From assembly GCA_964614855.1 (NCBI GenBank), contig CAZTMX010000048.1, forward strand, positions 1-16,805: a DNA stretch of 16,805 bases, written 5' to 3'. This document shows positions 6,502 through 14,301 of the stretch, piece by piece (position 1 is the stretch's first letter; each line of letters starts with the position of its first letter). Origin of the DNA: CAWJHE01 sp964614855 (lineage in GTDB: Bacteria; Chloroflexota; Anaerolineae; Anaerolineales; UBA4823). Made by a program: the position numbers and the translations under genes. The notes beneath the pieces were generated by a model. It was not told the origin of the DNA. It did no database searches and saw nothing but the letters and a program-made list of their open reading frames with translations.

Positions 6502-7659
6502 ATGAACTTACTAAAGGTTAAACGCTTTCATGCGATTATCATTTCCATCGGACTCCTGTTGGCAGCCTGCACCCCGCAAACACCCCCTGCCGCCGAGTTG
6601 CAAGAGGTGGATTTCTCTCCCGAAATACTGGATGGGTTCACTTATGCGGATGGATCGCGCCGCTTAACATTTCCCGCCGATTTTGGCGCGCACCCCGACT
6701 TTCGCACAGAGTGGTGGTACTACACCGGAAACCTGTCCACGCCCAACGGTCGTCCCTTCGGCTTCGAGTTGACCGTGTTTCGAGTAGGATTGGTTTCCCC
6801 GACAATTGACATGCCCGACGACTCGGCATGGTATGGGGACAGCCTGTACTTTGCACACTTCGCCCTCAGTGACATTGCTGCGAACGAGTTCCATGCTTAC
6901 GAACGCTATTCTCGCCCGGGTCCCGGTCTGGCAGGTGCGCAGGCCAGTCCCTACCGCGTGTGGCTGGAAGATTGGAACATCACCGAAACTGGCAAGGATA
7001 CCTATCGACTGCAAGCCGCGCAAGGTGAGATTGCAATTGACCTGAACCTGACCGATGAAATGGGCATCATCTTGCACGGCGAGGATGGCTACAGCCGCAA
7101 AGGCCAAGAAGTCACAAACGCATCGTATTATTACAGTCAACCTCGTTTGCGCGCCGAAGGCACAGTCCATGTGCAAGGTGAAACCCATCAAGTCAACGGG
7201 TTGGCCTGGAAAGATCACGAATTCAGCACCGGCATTTTGGATAAAGAACAAATCGGCTGGGACTGGTTCTCGCTGCAATTCGACGACGGGAAGGCATTGA
7301 TGCTATTTCAGCTGCGCGAAACAGATGGCAAAACGTCTGATTCGTCGAGTGGAACTTTTATCCAAGACAGCGGTGAATCTCAACCCCTAAAAAATGAAGA
7401 CTTCAGTATCACAGTCTTGGACCAATGGCGCAGTCCGCACACAGGTGGGGTGTATCCGTCTGCGTGGAGGGTTCAACTGGAAGAACCGGCCTGCCAGCTT
7501 GAAATCAGCCCGTGGATGGCGGATCAGGAAGTCAATTTCCCTGCTGTCACATACTGGGAGGGAGCCGTCCGCTTTGTAGGAACATGCGCCGGCAAGCCTG
7601 TGAGTGGGAATGGCTACATCGAGCTAACGGGGTATGCCGGGAACCTGCCCCTGCCGTAA
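6502..7659 (+). CDS. AttH/CrtC-like lipocalin-fold lipoprotein
   Basis: A 385-residue protein with a lipoprotein signal: basic start, hydrophobic core, lipobox LLAAC with Cys23. The mature part matches the AttH / carotenoid 1,2-hydratase-like lipocalin family: FRTEWWYYTGNL (about 68-78), SLYFAHFALSD, GYSRKG with a following YYYSQPRL, and LAWKDHEFSTG (about 234-244). In attEFGH-type clusters such a protein is paired with a LolD-like ATPase and FtsX permeases, as here, although this copy is divergently transcribed. It probably receives or carries a hydrophobic cargo at the outer face of the membrane. True CrtC hydratase activity on carotenoids is not implied. An in-frame ATG at 6487 lies within the -10 box and is less likely to be the start. 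Confidence 0.8.
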   Translation: MNLLKVKRFHAIIISIGLLLAACTPQTPPAAELQEVDFSPEILDGFTYADGSRRLTFPADFGAHPDFRTEWWYYTGNLSTPNGRPFGFELTVFRVGLVSPTIDMPDDSAWYGDSLYFAHFALSDIAANEFHAYERYSRPGPGLAGAQASPYRVWLEDWNITETGKDTYRLQAAQGEIAIDLNLTDEMGIILHGEDGYSRKGQEVTNASYYYSQPRLRAEGTVHVQGETHQVNGLAWKDHEFSTGILDKEQIGWDWFSLQFDDGKALMLFQLRETDGKTSDSSSGTFIQDSGESQPLKNEDFSITVLDQWRSPHTGGVYPSAWRVQLEEPACQLEISPWMADQEVNFPAVTYWEGAVRFVGTCAGKPVSGNGYIELTGYAGNLPLP

Positions 7660-7823
7660 ATTGATAAGGTTTTCTTCCAGGAGACCTCAAAGAATCCTAA
7701 TTATTAGCATGAACAATATTAATCAAAACGGAAATAATTAGTATCAAAGAAAATAAAGATATAATATTAAATAGTATTTATGTCACAAATTCAACCACAC
7801 GTATAGAATCATAGGTGTTTACA
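7660..7823. promoter_or_regulatory. AT-rich upstream region of the hybrid sensor gene
   Basis: This 164-base gap is markedly AT-rich. It holds a TATAAT at 7760-7765 with only a poor -35 (TTAGTA at 7738-7743), so a promoter for the sensor gene is plausible but weak. No hairpin that would terminate the upstream attH-like gene is convincing. Ribosome-site complementarity before 7824 is limited to AGG. Confidence 0.35.
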
Positions 7824-8657
7824 ATGCACCACAAATTTCTTTACGGGAAACCCACAATTGGCGTTCTGGCGGGCTGGCAATTCTACCGGACGGCTACAAA
7901 TCTCAGCTACCTCAAACCCCTTTTTAATGGGATTAATCAAGCTGCGCAAGAGTTAACCTGCAATGTATTCTTCGCCTGCGGCATGGGCGCATCTGCCAGA
8001 CCGGAAGATCCAATTCGACCGGCCTGGCCCATTCCTGCGCCTGATGTCGATAACATCCCAATCAGTCCATTGAATACCGATGGGCTTATTGTCTTCAATC
8101 CGCTACATTCTGTTACTCGATCGCAATATATCCAGGATTTGATCAGATCTGGGCATCCCGTATTGTTTATAGGTTCAGGCGAAACTGGACCAACCCTGGT
8201 GTCGGATAATTCAAGCGGTATTTTTGAGGCTATTCAACATCTGGTTTATCACGGTCATCGTAATATCGTCTTCATAGCTGGCAGCCCTGATGACATGAAC
8301 GGAGACACCGGCGAGCGTTTGAGAGCCTACCAGGCCGCTCTGAGAAGCTATGGATTGGAGAATGAGCCCGATCGAGTGGTCTTCGGGCGGCATGTTTACG
8401 ATGGTGGGTATGCAGCCATGCACCAAGTCATGAATTCTGGCATTGCATTTTCTGCAGTTTTGTCCAGCAACGATGAAATGGCTTTGGGAGCAATGAAGGC
8501 GCTCCAGGAGACAGGACGCAGGGTTCCACAGGACGTGGCCATGATCGGGTTTGACAACCGCCTGGAGGGCGCAGCCCACACCCCCCCGTTGAGCAGCATT
8601 CACGTCCCATTGTTCACAATGGGAAAGCGGGGTGGAACTGTTACTAAAGCATATTGA
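7824..8657 (+). CDS. LacI-type sugar-sensing domain: N-terminal part of a frameshifted hybrid sensor
   Basis: 277 residues of a periplasmic-binding-protein-like LacI/GalR sensor domain (Peripla_BP_3 type) with no DNA-binding helix and no signal peptide, so it is cytoplasmic. Visible landmarks are GKPTIGVLAGWQFY at the start, DGLIVFNPLHS, NIVFIAGSPDDMNGDTGERL, FSAVLSSNDEMALGAMKALQ, VAMIGFDNRLEGAAHTPPLS and VPLFTMGKR. After MGKR the frame goes to GTVTKAY and stops. The rest of the LacI fold (VELLLKHIEG onward, ending IIRESCGCS) continues one frame over from 8632. The true product is therefore probably a single protein from 7824 to 11412. The ATG at 7824 is preferred; a GTG at 7815 is also in frame. 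Confidence 0.8.
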   Translation: MHHKFLYGKPTIGVLAGWQFYRTATNLSYLKPLFNGINQAAQELTCNVFFACGMGASARPEDPIRPAWPIPAPDVDNIPISPLNTDGLIVFNPLHSVTRSQYIQDLIRSGHPVLFIGSGETGPTLVSDNSSGIFEAIQHLVYHGHRNIVFIAGSPDDMNGDTGERLRAYQAALRSYGLENEPDRVVFGRHVYDGGYAAMHQVMNSGIAFSAVLSSNDEMALGAMKALQETGRRVPQDVAMIGFDNRLEGAAHTPPLSSIHVPLFTMGKRGGTVTKAY

Positions 8658-11412
8658 AGGGAAAAGCGAGCTGCCTCTCATCACCAAGATCCCCGCCCGT
8701 TTAATCATTCGCGAATCATGCGGATGCAGCCCAAAGCAATTTTTCCTACCTCGCACCGATACATTAACTCGACCGCCGGATGTGACTTCCGAGACTCAAT
8801 GGTCCAGCCTGGTGCAAACCGTCTCAAAGAAAATCCTCAGCCAGGTACAAAGCCTTGGAGAGGATGAATGTACTTTTCTTTGCCAGTCCCTGGTTGATGC
8901 TTTCTGTTCCAGCCTCAAGCAAAATGACCAGGCAGAGTTTTTAAAAGTCTTTGAAGGGGTTCTTGAACAGAGCGTTGCTGGGGAGGATGGCACGAGTGTC
9001 TGGCAGGATGCCCTTTCTTTGATCGGTGAGGAGTTTGCCAGCCACTCAGCCAACGATAGCGAACGCGCCCTGGCTCAAAACATCTTGGATCACGCCCGCC
9101 AGATGCTCATATCCCATCTGCAGCGCCAATACCGGCAGTACGTAACCAACCAACGCTGGACATCCAGTCGATTAAGCTTGCTGACCGCCAGCCTGATGAT
9201 TGCCCTGGACGAGGAGCAAATTTATAAAACGTTGGCGCAACATCTGCCCGAAATGGGTGTTCATCTGGCTACAATCGTGTTATTTGGGTCAGAAGGCCAG
9301 CACCCACAAGCCTGGAGCACAGCCTGGAATGTTATTGACCTGGACCAACCTCCGCTCCATTTTCCAACCCAAGAATTCCCCCCGCAGGGAATGTTTAACC
9401 AGGAGACTCCACTTACGCTGGCTTTGATCCCTCTGGTTCACCAATCCGGACAACTCGGTTTTGCGGTTTTTGGCACCGAGTTTTTTGATCTATACGGCGC
9501 GATTGTCCAGCAGGTCGCTGGGGCGCTAAACACTGCGCGCTTGTATCGCCAGGCGATTGAAGGTCGCCGGCTAGCAGAAGAAGCGAACAAGATGAAAAGC
9601 CGCTTCCTGTCAACTATTAGCCATGAGTTACGCACCCCAATAAATTTGATCATTGGGCTGAGCGGGATGTTGTTGCACGAAAGCGATGAAAGCGATAGCC
9701 TGCTGCCTGAACTCACACGTAGGGATATCGATCGCATTCATGCCTATTCGCAACACCTGGGCGGGTTAATCGGCGATGTGATTGATCTCGCCGTCAGCGA
9801 TGCCGGACAATTGCGTTTGAATTTCGAGAACATAGATCTTGGCCAGGCATTACGCCTGGTTGCAGAAAGCGGTAGCCAGTTAGCCGCCGAAAAAGGTTTG
9901 ACCTGGGAATCAAATCTGCCCGAATCGGGCCCCTGGGTCTGGGGTGACCTTACCCGTCTCAGACAGGTGGTTCTAAATCTAATAAATAACGCCATCAAGT
10001 TCACCTCCAGCGGTGGGATTACCCTACGGCTGGTGGAAAATTCGGATTCGGTTTCAATCAGCGTTCAAGATACCGGTCTGGGAATACCTCCAGATGAACA
10101 GCAGTTTATTTTCGACGAGTTCCGCCAGACTGAACGCAGCATCACAAAGGGATACGGCGGTCTGGGGCTTGGATTGGCAATATGTAAAAGGCTAGTGGAA
10201 ATGCACAATGGGACCATCACTGTATTCTCAACCGGACAGGAAGGCTCCGGCTCAACTTTCTCATTTTCTCTGCCTATCGTGCACCCCTTATTGGATCAAG
10301 ATCAGGGTCTCGATCGGATCCTGCCAGCCGTGCCACGCGTTCTGGTATTAACCAACCATCCAAGTACAAGTGAACCGTTAAGCCGTCATCTACATCAGCG
10401 TGGTTATGATGTGCAGATTGCGTTGATCCAGCGTGGTATTGATTGGCACTCGCAGCTTGGCGTTCATCTGCCCGAGACGATTATTCTAGATGTAAGCACC
10501 GATCCTGCGCTTGGTTGGCAGGTTTTGAAGGATATTAAAGGCAACCGGACCCTATCTGGTATTTCGGTGATGTTCTATTCTTCATCCCAATTTGAGGGAT
10601 CATTAATTGAACTGGATTATCTTACCAAGCCTATCGAAATTTCCGAATTAACAAAAGCTCTTGATCAACATTGGCTGATGGTAGACAATGACCGCGCAAC
10701 CTACAATATTCTAGTGGTTGACGACGAACCCGGCACACTTGATTTGCATGCCCGGATTGTTCAAGCACACTCTGCCTCTAATCGGGTATTACGTGCTCAC
10801 AATGGTAAAGAAGCCATGGAAGTATTGCAACGCGAAATCGTGGACCTTGTCCTGTTGGATTTGCAGATGCCGGAAATGGATGGGTTCGAAGTATTAGAAG
10901 CTATGCGAGCCATGGAAAGCACGCGAAAAATCCCGGTTATCGTAGTAACCGGTAAGGTTCTATCAGACATTGAAATGGAGCGACTAAATCAGGGGGTTGC
11001 AGCTGTGCTGGCAAAAGGTTTGTTTAGTATTGAGGAAACTATCGGACATATCAGCAGTGCTTTGGAACAAAAACGACGCATCAGTGCAGAAGCAAAACGT
11101 TTGGTGCGGTTAGCGATGGTTTATCTGCATGAGAATTATTCTGAACTGATATCGCGTCGTGACATAGCCAGGCATGTCGGTATTACTGAAGACCACTTAA
11201 CCTTTTGTTTCCGCCAGGAATTGGGAATAACCCCAATTCTTTATCTTCAGAGATACCGCATGAACCAGGCAAAACGCTTATTACGAGATAGTAATCAAAG
11301 CATTACTGAAGTGGCCTTTAATGTGGGCTTCTCAGATAGTGGATACTTTAGCCGAATTTTCCGCCGCGAAACAGGTATGTCTCCTGAGAAATATCGGAAA
11401 ACATCTCCGTAG
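8632..11412 (+). CDS. Hybrid histidine kinase / response regulator with AraC output: C-terminal part of the frameshifted sensor
   Basis: 926 residues. The first 35 complete the LacI fold broken at 8630. Then come a helical linker (about 55-175), a GAF-like region (180-305), HisKA with phospho-accepting His331 in STISHELRTP, and HATPase_c with N-box LNLINNAIKF (about 450-458), DTGLGIP and GYGGLGLGLAI. Next is a receiver-like domain (about 565-685) with Asp in IILDVS and Lys in LTKP but no N-terminal acidic pair. The true receiver has DD at 697-698, Asp743 in LLDLQMPEMDG, Thr in VVTG and Lys in LAKG. The C-terminus is an AraC double helix-turn-helix (about 825-920). No membrane segment is seen. 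It is likely a soluble one-protein phosphorelay that controls the sugar-transport and GH16 genes downstream. GTG8632 has GGGAAAG nearby, so independent translation is possible but would leave a LacI fragment. Confidence 0.85.
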   Translation: MELLLKHIEGKSELPLITKIPARLIIRESCGCSPKQFFLPRTDTLTRPPDVTSETQWSSLVQTVSKKILSQVQSLGEDECTFLCQSLVDAFCSSLKQNDQAEFLKVFEGVLEQSVAGEDGTSVWQDALSLIGEEFASHSANDSERALAQNILDHARQMLISHLQRQYRQYVTNQRWTSSRLSLLTASLMIALDEEQIYKTLAQHLPEMGVHLATIVLFGSEGQHPQAWSTAWNVIDLDQPPLHFPTQEFPPQGMFNQETPLTLALIPLVHQSGQLGFAVFGTEFFDLYGAIVQQVAGALNTARLYRQAIEGRRLAEEANKMKSRFLSTISHELRTPINLIIGLSGMLLHESDESDSLLPELTRRDIDRIHAYSQHLGGLIGDVIDLAVSDAGQLRLNFENIDLGQALRLVAESGSQLAAEKGLTWESNLPESGPWVWGDLTRLRQVVLNLINNAIKFTSSGGITLRLVENSDSVSISVQDTGLGIPPDEQQFIFDEFRQTERSITKGYGGLGLGLAICKRLVEMHNGTITVFSTGQEGSGSTFSFSLPIVHPLLDQDQGLDRILPAVPRVLVLTNHPSTSEPLSRHLHQRGYDVQIALIQRGIDWHSQLGVHLPETIILDVSTDPALGWQVLKDIKGNRTLSGISVMFYSSSQFEGSLIELDYLTKPIEISELTKALDQHWLMVDNDRATYNILVVDDEPGTLDLHARIVQAHSASNRVLRAHNGKEAMEVLQREIVDLVLLDLQMPEMDGFEVLEAMRAMESTRKIPVIVVTGKVLSDIEMERLNQGVAAVLAKGLFSIEETIGHISSALEQKRRISAEAKRLVRLAMVYLHENYSELISRRDIARHVGITEDHLTFCFRQELGITPILYLQRYRMNQAKRLLRDSNQSITEVAFNVGFSDSGYFSRIFRRETGMSPEKYRKTSP

Positions 11413-11602
11413 TTTCCGTTCTCTCAATTGAGTAGTCTTTCTCTGAGACCTGTGATCAACCTTGAGCCCAGGATGGCTTATGCTGTTCAAAAGAATTGAT
11501 TTGTCCATTTTTGACTCGGTTAAATCCATGCATAGCAACTGAAAAATCGCGAAAATGAAGTGTAGATGATGTGACAGTTCCTTTAGAAGCGGGAGAGAAA
11601 GC
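11413..11602. other. Gap between hybrid sensor and LacI HTH gene
   Basis: These 190 bases hold no gene. A short palindrome CTCAATTGAG (11423-11432) is followed by a pyrimidine-rich stretch and might be a weak terminator. TTGACT near 11512 could be a -35 box, but no matching -10 is seen. A TCGCGA core near 11547, with A-rich flank, is a possible but unproven operator. Confidence 0.3.
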
Positions 11603-11797
11603 ATGGCGATGACTTTAAATCAAATTGCAAAGTTAGCCGGAGTCTCCCGTTCGACCGTGTCGAGGGTAATTAATAACCACCCGGGGGTACGCTCACAAAC
11701 CCGCGAACGTGTCCTACGGATCGTCCACGAGTACGGCTACGAGCTTGATCCGGTGGCACGTTCTTCAGCTTTCCAAAGATTACGGAAGGCCTCTTAA
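11603..11797 (+). CDS. Stand-alone LacI-family DNA-binding domain (no sugar-binding domain)
   Basis: A 64-residue protein that is only the LacI/GalR head: TLNQIAKLAGVSRSTVSRVI (residues 4-23) is the helix-turn-helix with its recognition helix, followed by NNHPGVRSQTRERVL, the third helix, then YELDPVARSSA, the hinge-helix region. Usual LacI proteins have about 330 residues; this one stops straight after the hinge. No LacI sensor sequence follows in any frame, so it is a clean short gene rather than an obvious frameshift. GGGAG lies about 9 bases before the ATG; a second ATG at 11609 is possible. It probably binds operators of the sugar-uptake genes beside it. How it would sense sugar is unknown; the nearby LacI-type sensor in the hybrid kinase lacks exactly this part. 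Confidence 0.8.
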   Translation: MAMTLNQIAKLAGVSRSTVSRVINNHPGVRSQTRERVLRIVHEYGYELDPVARSSAFQRLRKAS

Positions 11798-11922
11798 TTT
11801 ATTCATTAACATAATTATGGAAAGGAGATCATTACAAAAATTCGATCCAATTCGCCGCTCACTTGTTTAGACCAGTTCGCTCATTTACCCGAATGTTATG
11901 GATAGTTACAGGAGATAAGATA

Positions 11923-13293
11923 ATGAGAAAGATGATTTTGTTCCCAATAGTTGCCCTTGTGATCTTAAGCATGCTGCTGAGTGCATGTGCCAGTTCTGCC
12001 ACCCCTGCTCCAGCTGCTGAACAAGGAGCTCAAGCTCCAGCTGCTGAAGAAGCCGCCCAACCACCAGCGGATGCTGAAAAGGTGACCTTGAAGGTGCTTA
12101 TTCATCAGAATCCACCCATGGTGGAGTTTATGGAAGCCTTCAACAAGGCTTTTACAGAAAAACACCCGAATATCACCGTTGATTTGGCTGTAGTAAACGC
12201 CAATGATCTGAGCACAGTCACACAAACACGTTTGACCGCCAACGACGTGGATGTTGTTGATATGTTCGGCTTTGCAAACGCTGCCCAACCATACATGAAA
12301 AATGTAGATCCCCCCAACTGGCAGACCTTAATCGAGGCCGGTTATTTGCTCGATATTACTGATCAGCCGTTTGTCAAGTACTTTGACGAACCAACGATCA
12401 AGGATGCTGGTTCTTACAACGGAAAAGTGTATCAAGTCAACCTTGGGCGGGTTTCCTACAGCGGCATCTACTACAACAAGGATTTGTTCACAGCAAACAA
12501 TGTAAAGGTCCCCACCACGTGGGATGAGCTGGTTACTGCCTGTGAGACCTTTGCCGCTGCCGATATTCCCTGTATGACCGCTGGCGGCAAAGATGGCTGG
12601 CCGATCTTTGTTGGTGCTTATGGTCTGACCGGTTCACTCTATCCTGACCAATTGGCGCTTGTTGAAGGCTTATGGACAGGGTCGATCAAGTGGAACGATG
12701 CCAAAGCAATCGAAATGTGGGAAAAGATGAAGGTGTATGCTCAGAATATGATGGAATCTGGTGCCAGCGGTATCGCCGGTGATGCTGCGCCTGGGCGTTT
12801 TGCCTCTGGTGCAGTTGCCATGTTCCCCGGCGGCACCTGGTACGCATCAGCCATCGAGTCAGCTGAGCCCGCTTTCCAGTGGGGTTACATCCCCTTCCCT
12901 GGCAGCGACAATGCTGATGATAATAAGTACCTGTTTGGAAAATACGATCAGGGGTGGGTCATTGCGGCTAAATCACCCAACACAGAAGCTGCCCTGTTGT
13001 ATGTGTCTGAGTTCTCCGAACCAACAAACTACCAGGCTTTTGTAAATGCTGTGGGCTTCATTCCCACCCAGCCTACTGCAAAACTGGATACCCAGATCGG
13101 TCAGGAAGTGGCCGCTTACCTGGCTAACTTCCGTGTTGGTTTGGAACAATATTGGGTTGCACCAAAAGGCGCCGGTCAGTACGCCAATCCATGGGCTTCA
13201 TACTTCAAGCCCTTTGGCACCTATGATGACCCGGTGGAATTAGCAGATAAGGTCCAGGCTGATTTGCAATCTGGTCTGGATGCCAATAAGTAA
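11923..13293 (+). CDS. Sugar ABC transporter substrate-binding lipoprotein (family 1)
   Basis: A 456-residue extracellular solute-binding protein. The signal ends in lipobox LLSAC with Cys22, so it is membrane-anchored. An Ala/Pro/Glu-rich tether follows, with a 15-base direct repeat at 12007-12021 and 12034-12048. The mature part begins VTLKVLIHQNPPMVEF and shows family features: YSGIYYNKDLFTANNVKVP followed by TTWDEL, GRFASGAVAMFPGGTWY, and WGYIPFPGSDNADDNKYLFG. It would bind an oligosaccharide outside the cell and deliver it to the two permeases downstream. The ATG at 11923 has AGGAG about 9 bases upstream; an upstream in-frame TTG at 11863 would destroy the signal peptide. The exact sugar cannot be read; the GH16 neighbour suggests beta-glucan fragments. 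Confidence 0.9.
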   Translation: MRKMILFPIVALVILSMLLSACASSATPAPAAEQGAQAPAAEEAAQPPADAEKVTLKVLIHQNPPMVEFMEAFNKAFTEKHPNITVDLAVVNANDLSTVTQTRLTANDVDVVDMFGFANAAQPYMKNVDPPNWQTLIEAGYLLDITDQPFVKYFDEPTIKDAGSYNGKVYQVNLGRVSYSGIYYNKDLFTANNVKVPTTWDELVTACETFAAADIPCMTAGGKDGWPIFVGAYGLTGSLYPDQLALVEGLWTGSIKWNDAKAIEMWEKMKVYAQNMMESGASGIAGDAAPGRFASGAVAMFPGGTWYASAIESAEPAFQWGYIPFPGSDNADDNKYLFGKYDQGWVIAAKSPNTEAALLYVSEFSEPTNYQAFVNAVGFIPTQPTAKLDTQIGQEVAAYLANFRVGLEQYWVAPKGAGQYANPWASYFKPFGTYDDPVELADKVQADLQSGLDANK

Positions 13294-13309
13294 TACTTAC
13301 TCTATCTCG

Positions 13310-13344
13310 CTGCAGGTTTCTTGCTTTGTGCAAGAAACCTGCAG
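13310..13344 (+). terminator. Strong intercistronic hairpin between binding protein and permease
   Basis: A perfect 15-base-pair stem, 13310-13324 and 13330-13344, encloses a TTTGT loop. No T tract follows. It lies 16 bases after the binding-protein stop and 27 bases before the first permease. Such hairpins in sugar ABC operons (as between malE and malF) protect the 3' end of the binding-protein message and lower permease expression. It is more likely a stabiliser or partial terminator than a full stop. Confidence 0.65.
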
Positions 13345-13371
13345 TACTTGCTTACATAAAGGAGAAATATT

Positions 13372-14301
13372 ATGATTGGCTACCACTTCGGCCGCGGTCG
13401 AGCCAGGCTGACTCCTTACTTATTACTAATCCCCGGAATCTTTCTATATTTCCTGATTGCTCTAGGCCCATCGCTTGCTACAACGCTGTTCTCATTCACC
13501 AATGCAACCGGTATTCGTGGCGCACCGATTGACTGGATAGGCCTGGATAATTACCGGGAATTCTTATTTCTGGGCCAGGCTTCACGGGATAACTATGCTG
13601 CTTTAGGCAGGACTTTGATTTTCTGCTTCTTTGTAACAACGATCCAATTTAGTCTGGGCTTAATCATGGCAATGATCGTGAACCAGCGCGTGAGAGGCAC
13701 AAACTTCTTCCGGACGTTGTATTTTATGCCAGTGATTTTGGGTGCGGTCATTCAAGGATTGATTTGGTCGCTATTCCTCTATCCGCTGGGCGGGCCAATG
13801 GCTCAGATTCTGGAATTTTTCGGTACAAAATCAGAATTTTTGGGGGGCCAACCTACCGAAGCCTTTGCCTGGGTGATTGTTGTTCAAATCTGGGCGAATA
13901 TGGGTACAACCATGATCATATTCTTGGCGGGGTTGCAAACGATCCCAGAAGAATTGTTTGAGGCCGCCCAGATTGATGGTGCAAGTAGCTGGCAGGTTTT
14001 CAAAAATGTAACCTGGCCGCTACTAACCCCTAGCGTAAACACCAACCTATTGTTGAACATTATCGGATCATTACAAGCCTGGCAGCTCTTCCTGGTTTTA
14101 CTGGGTTATAGAAATGGAACGCAAGTCTTGGGCTATCTAATCTATGCCCAGGGGTTTGGTCAAACTTCCGGAAGTGTAACCAGCGCATTCCGGCAAGGTT
14201 ATGCGGCGGCGGCATCGATCGTTCTGTTTTTCCTGGTGCTTATTTTAGGGACAATCACCCAAACGATATTGAACCGCAGAGAAAAGAGGATATTAGGATG
14301 A
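13372..14301 (+). CDS. Sugar ABC transporter permease, MalF/UgpA type
   Basis: A 309-residue inner-membrane protein with six likely membrane segments, the first at about 15-35 (LLLIPGIFLYFLIALGPSLA). The EAA loop that docks on the ATPase reads EELFEAAQIDGASSWQVFKN, followed by VTWPLLTP. A conserved N-terminal element, IDWIGLDNYREF, is typical of the MalF/UgpA group. AAAGGAG lies about 9 bases before the ATG. The stop overlaps the next start in an ATGA arrangement. It forms the channel with the MalG-type protein and imports the sugar carried by the lipoprotein. Confidence 0.92.
   Translation: MIGYHFGRGRARLTPYLLLIPGIFLYFLIALGPSLATTLFSFTNATGIRGAPIDWIGLDNYREFLFLGQASRDNYAALGRTLIFCFFVTTIQFSLGLIMAMIVNQRVRGTNFFRTLYFMPVILGAVIQGLIWSLFLYPLGGPMAQILEFFGTKSEFLGGQPTEAFAWVIVVQIWANMGTTMIIFLAGLQTIPEELFEAAQIDGASSWQVFKNVTWPLLTPSVNTNLLLNIIGSLQAWQLFLVLLGYRNGTQVLGYLIYAQGFGQTSGSVTSAFRQGYAAAASIVLFFLVLILGTITQTILNRREKRILG

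Noticed and set aside
6664..7278. 204-codon minus-strand open frame
   Set aside because: Antisense to the attH-like gene, whose lipoprotein signal and family motifs are clear; no motif in the antisense product.
8571..8590. C7 homopolymer as site of the sensor frameshift
   Set aside because: The LacI-type sequence stays in frame past this run (HTPPLSSIHVPLFTMGKR), so the break must lie downstream, at the G run near 8630.
11863..11922. N-terminal extension of the binding protein from a TTG
   Set aside because: It would put 20 residues ahead of a perfect lipoprotein signal and lacks a ribosome site; the ATG at 11923 has AGGAG.
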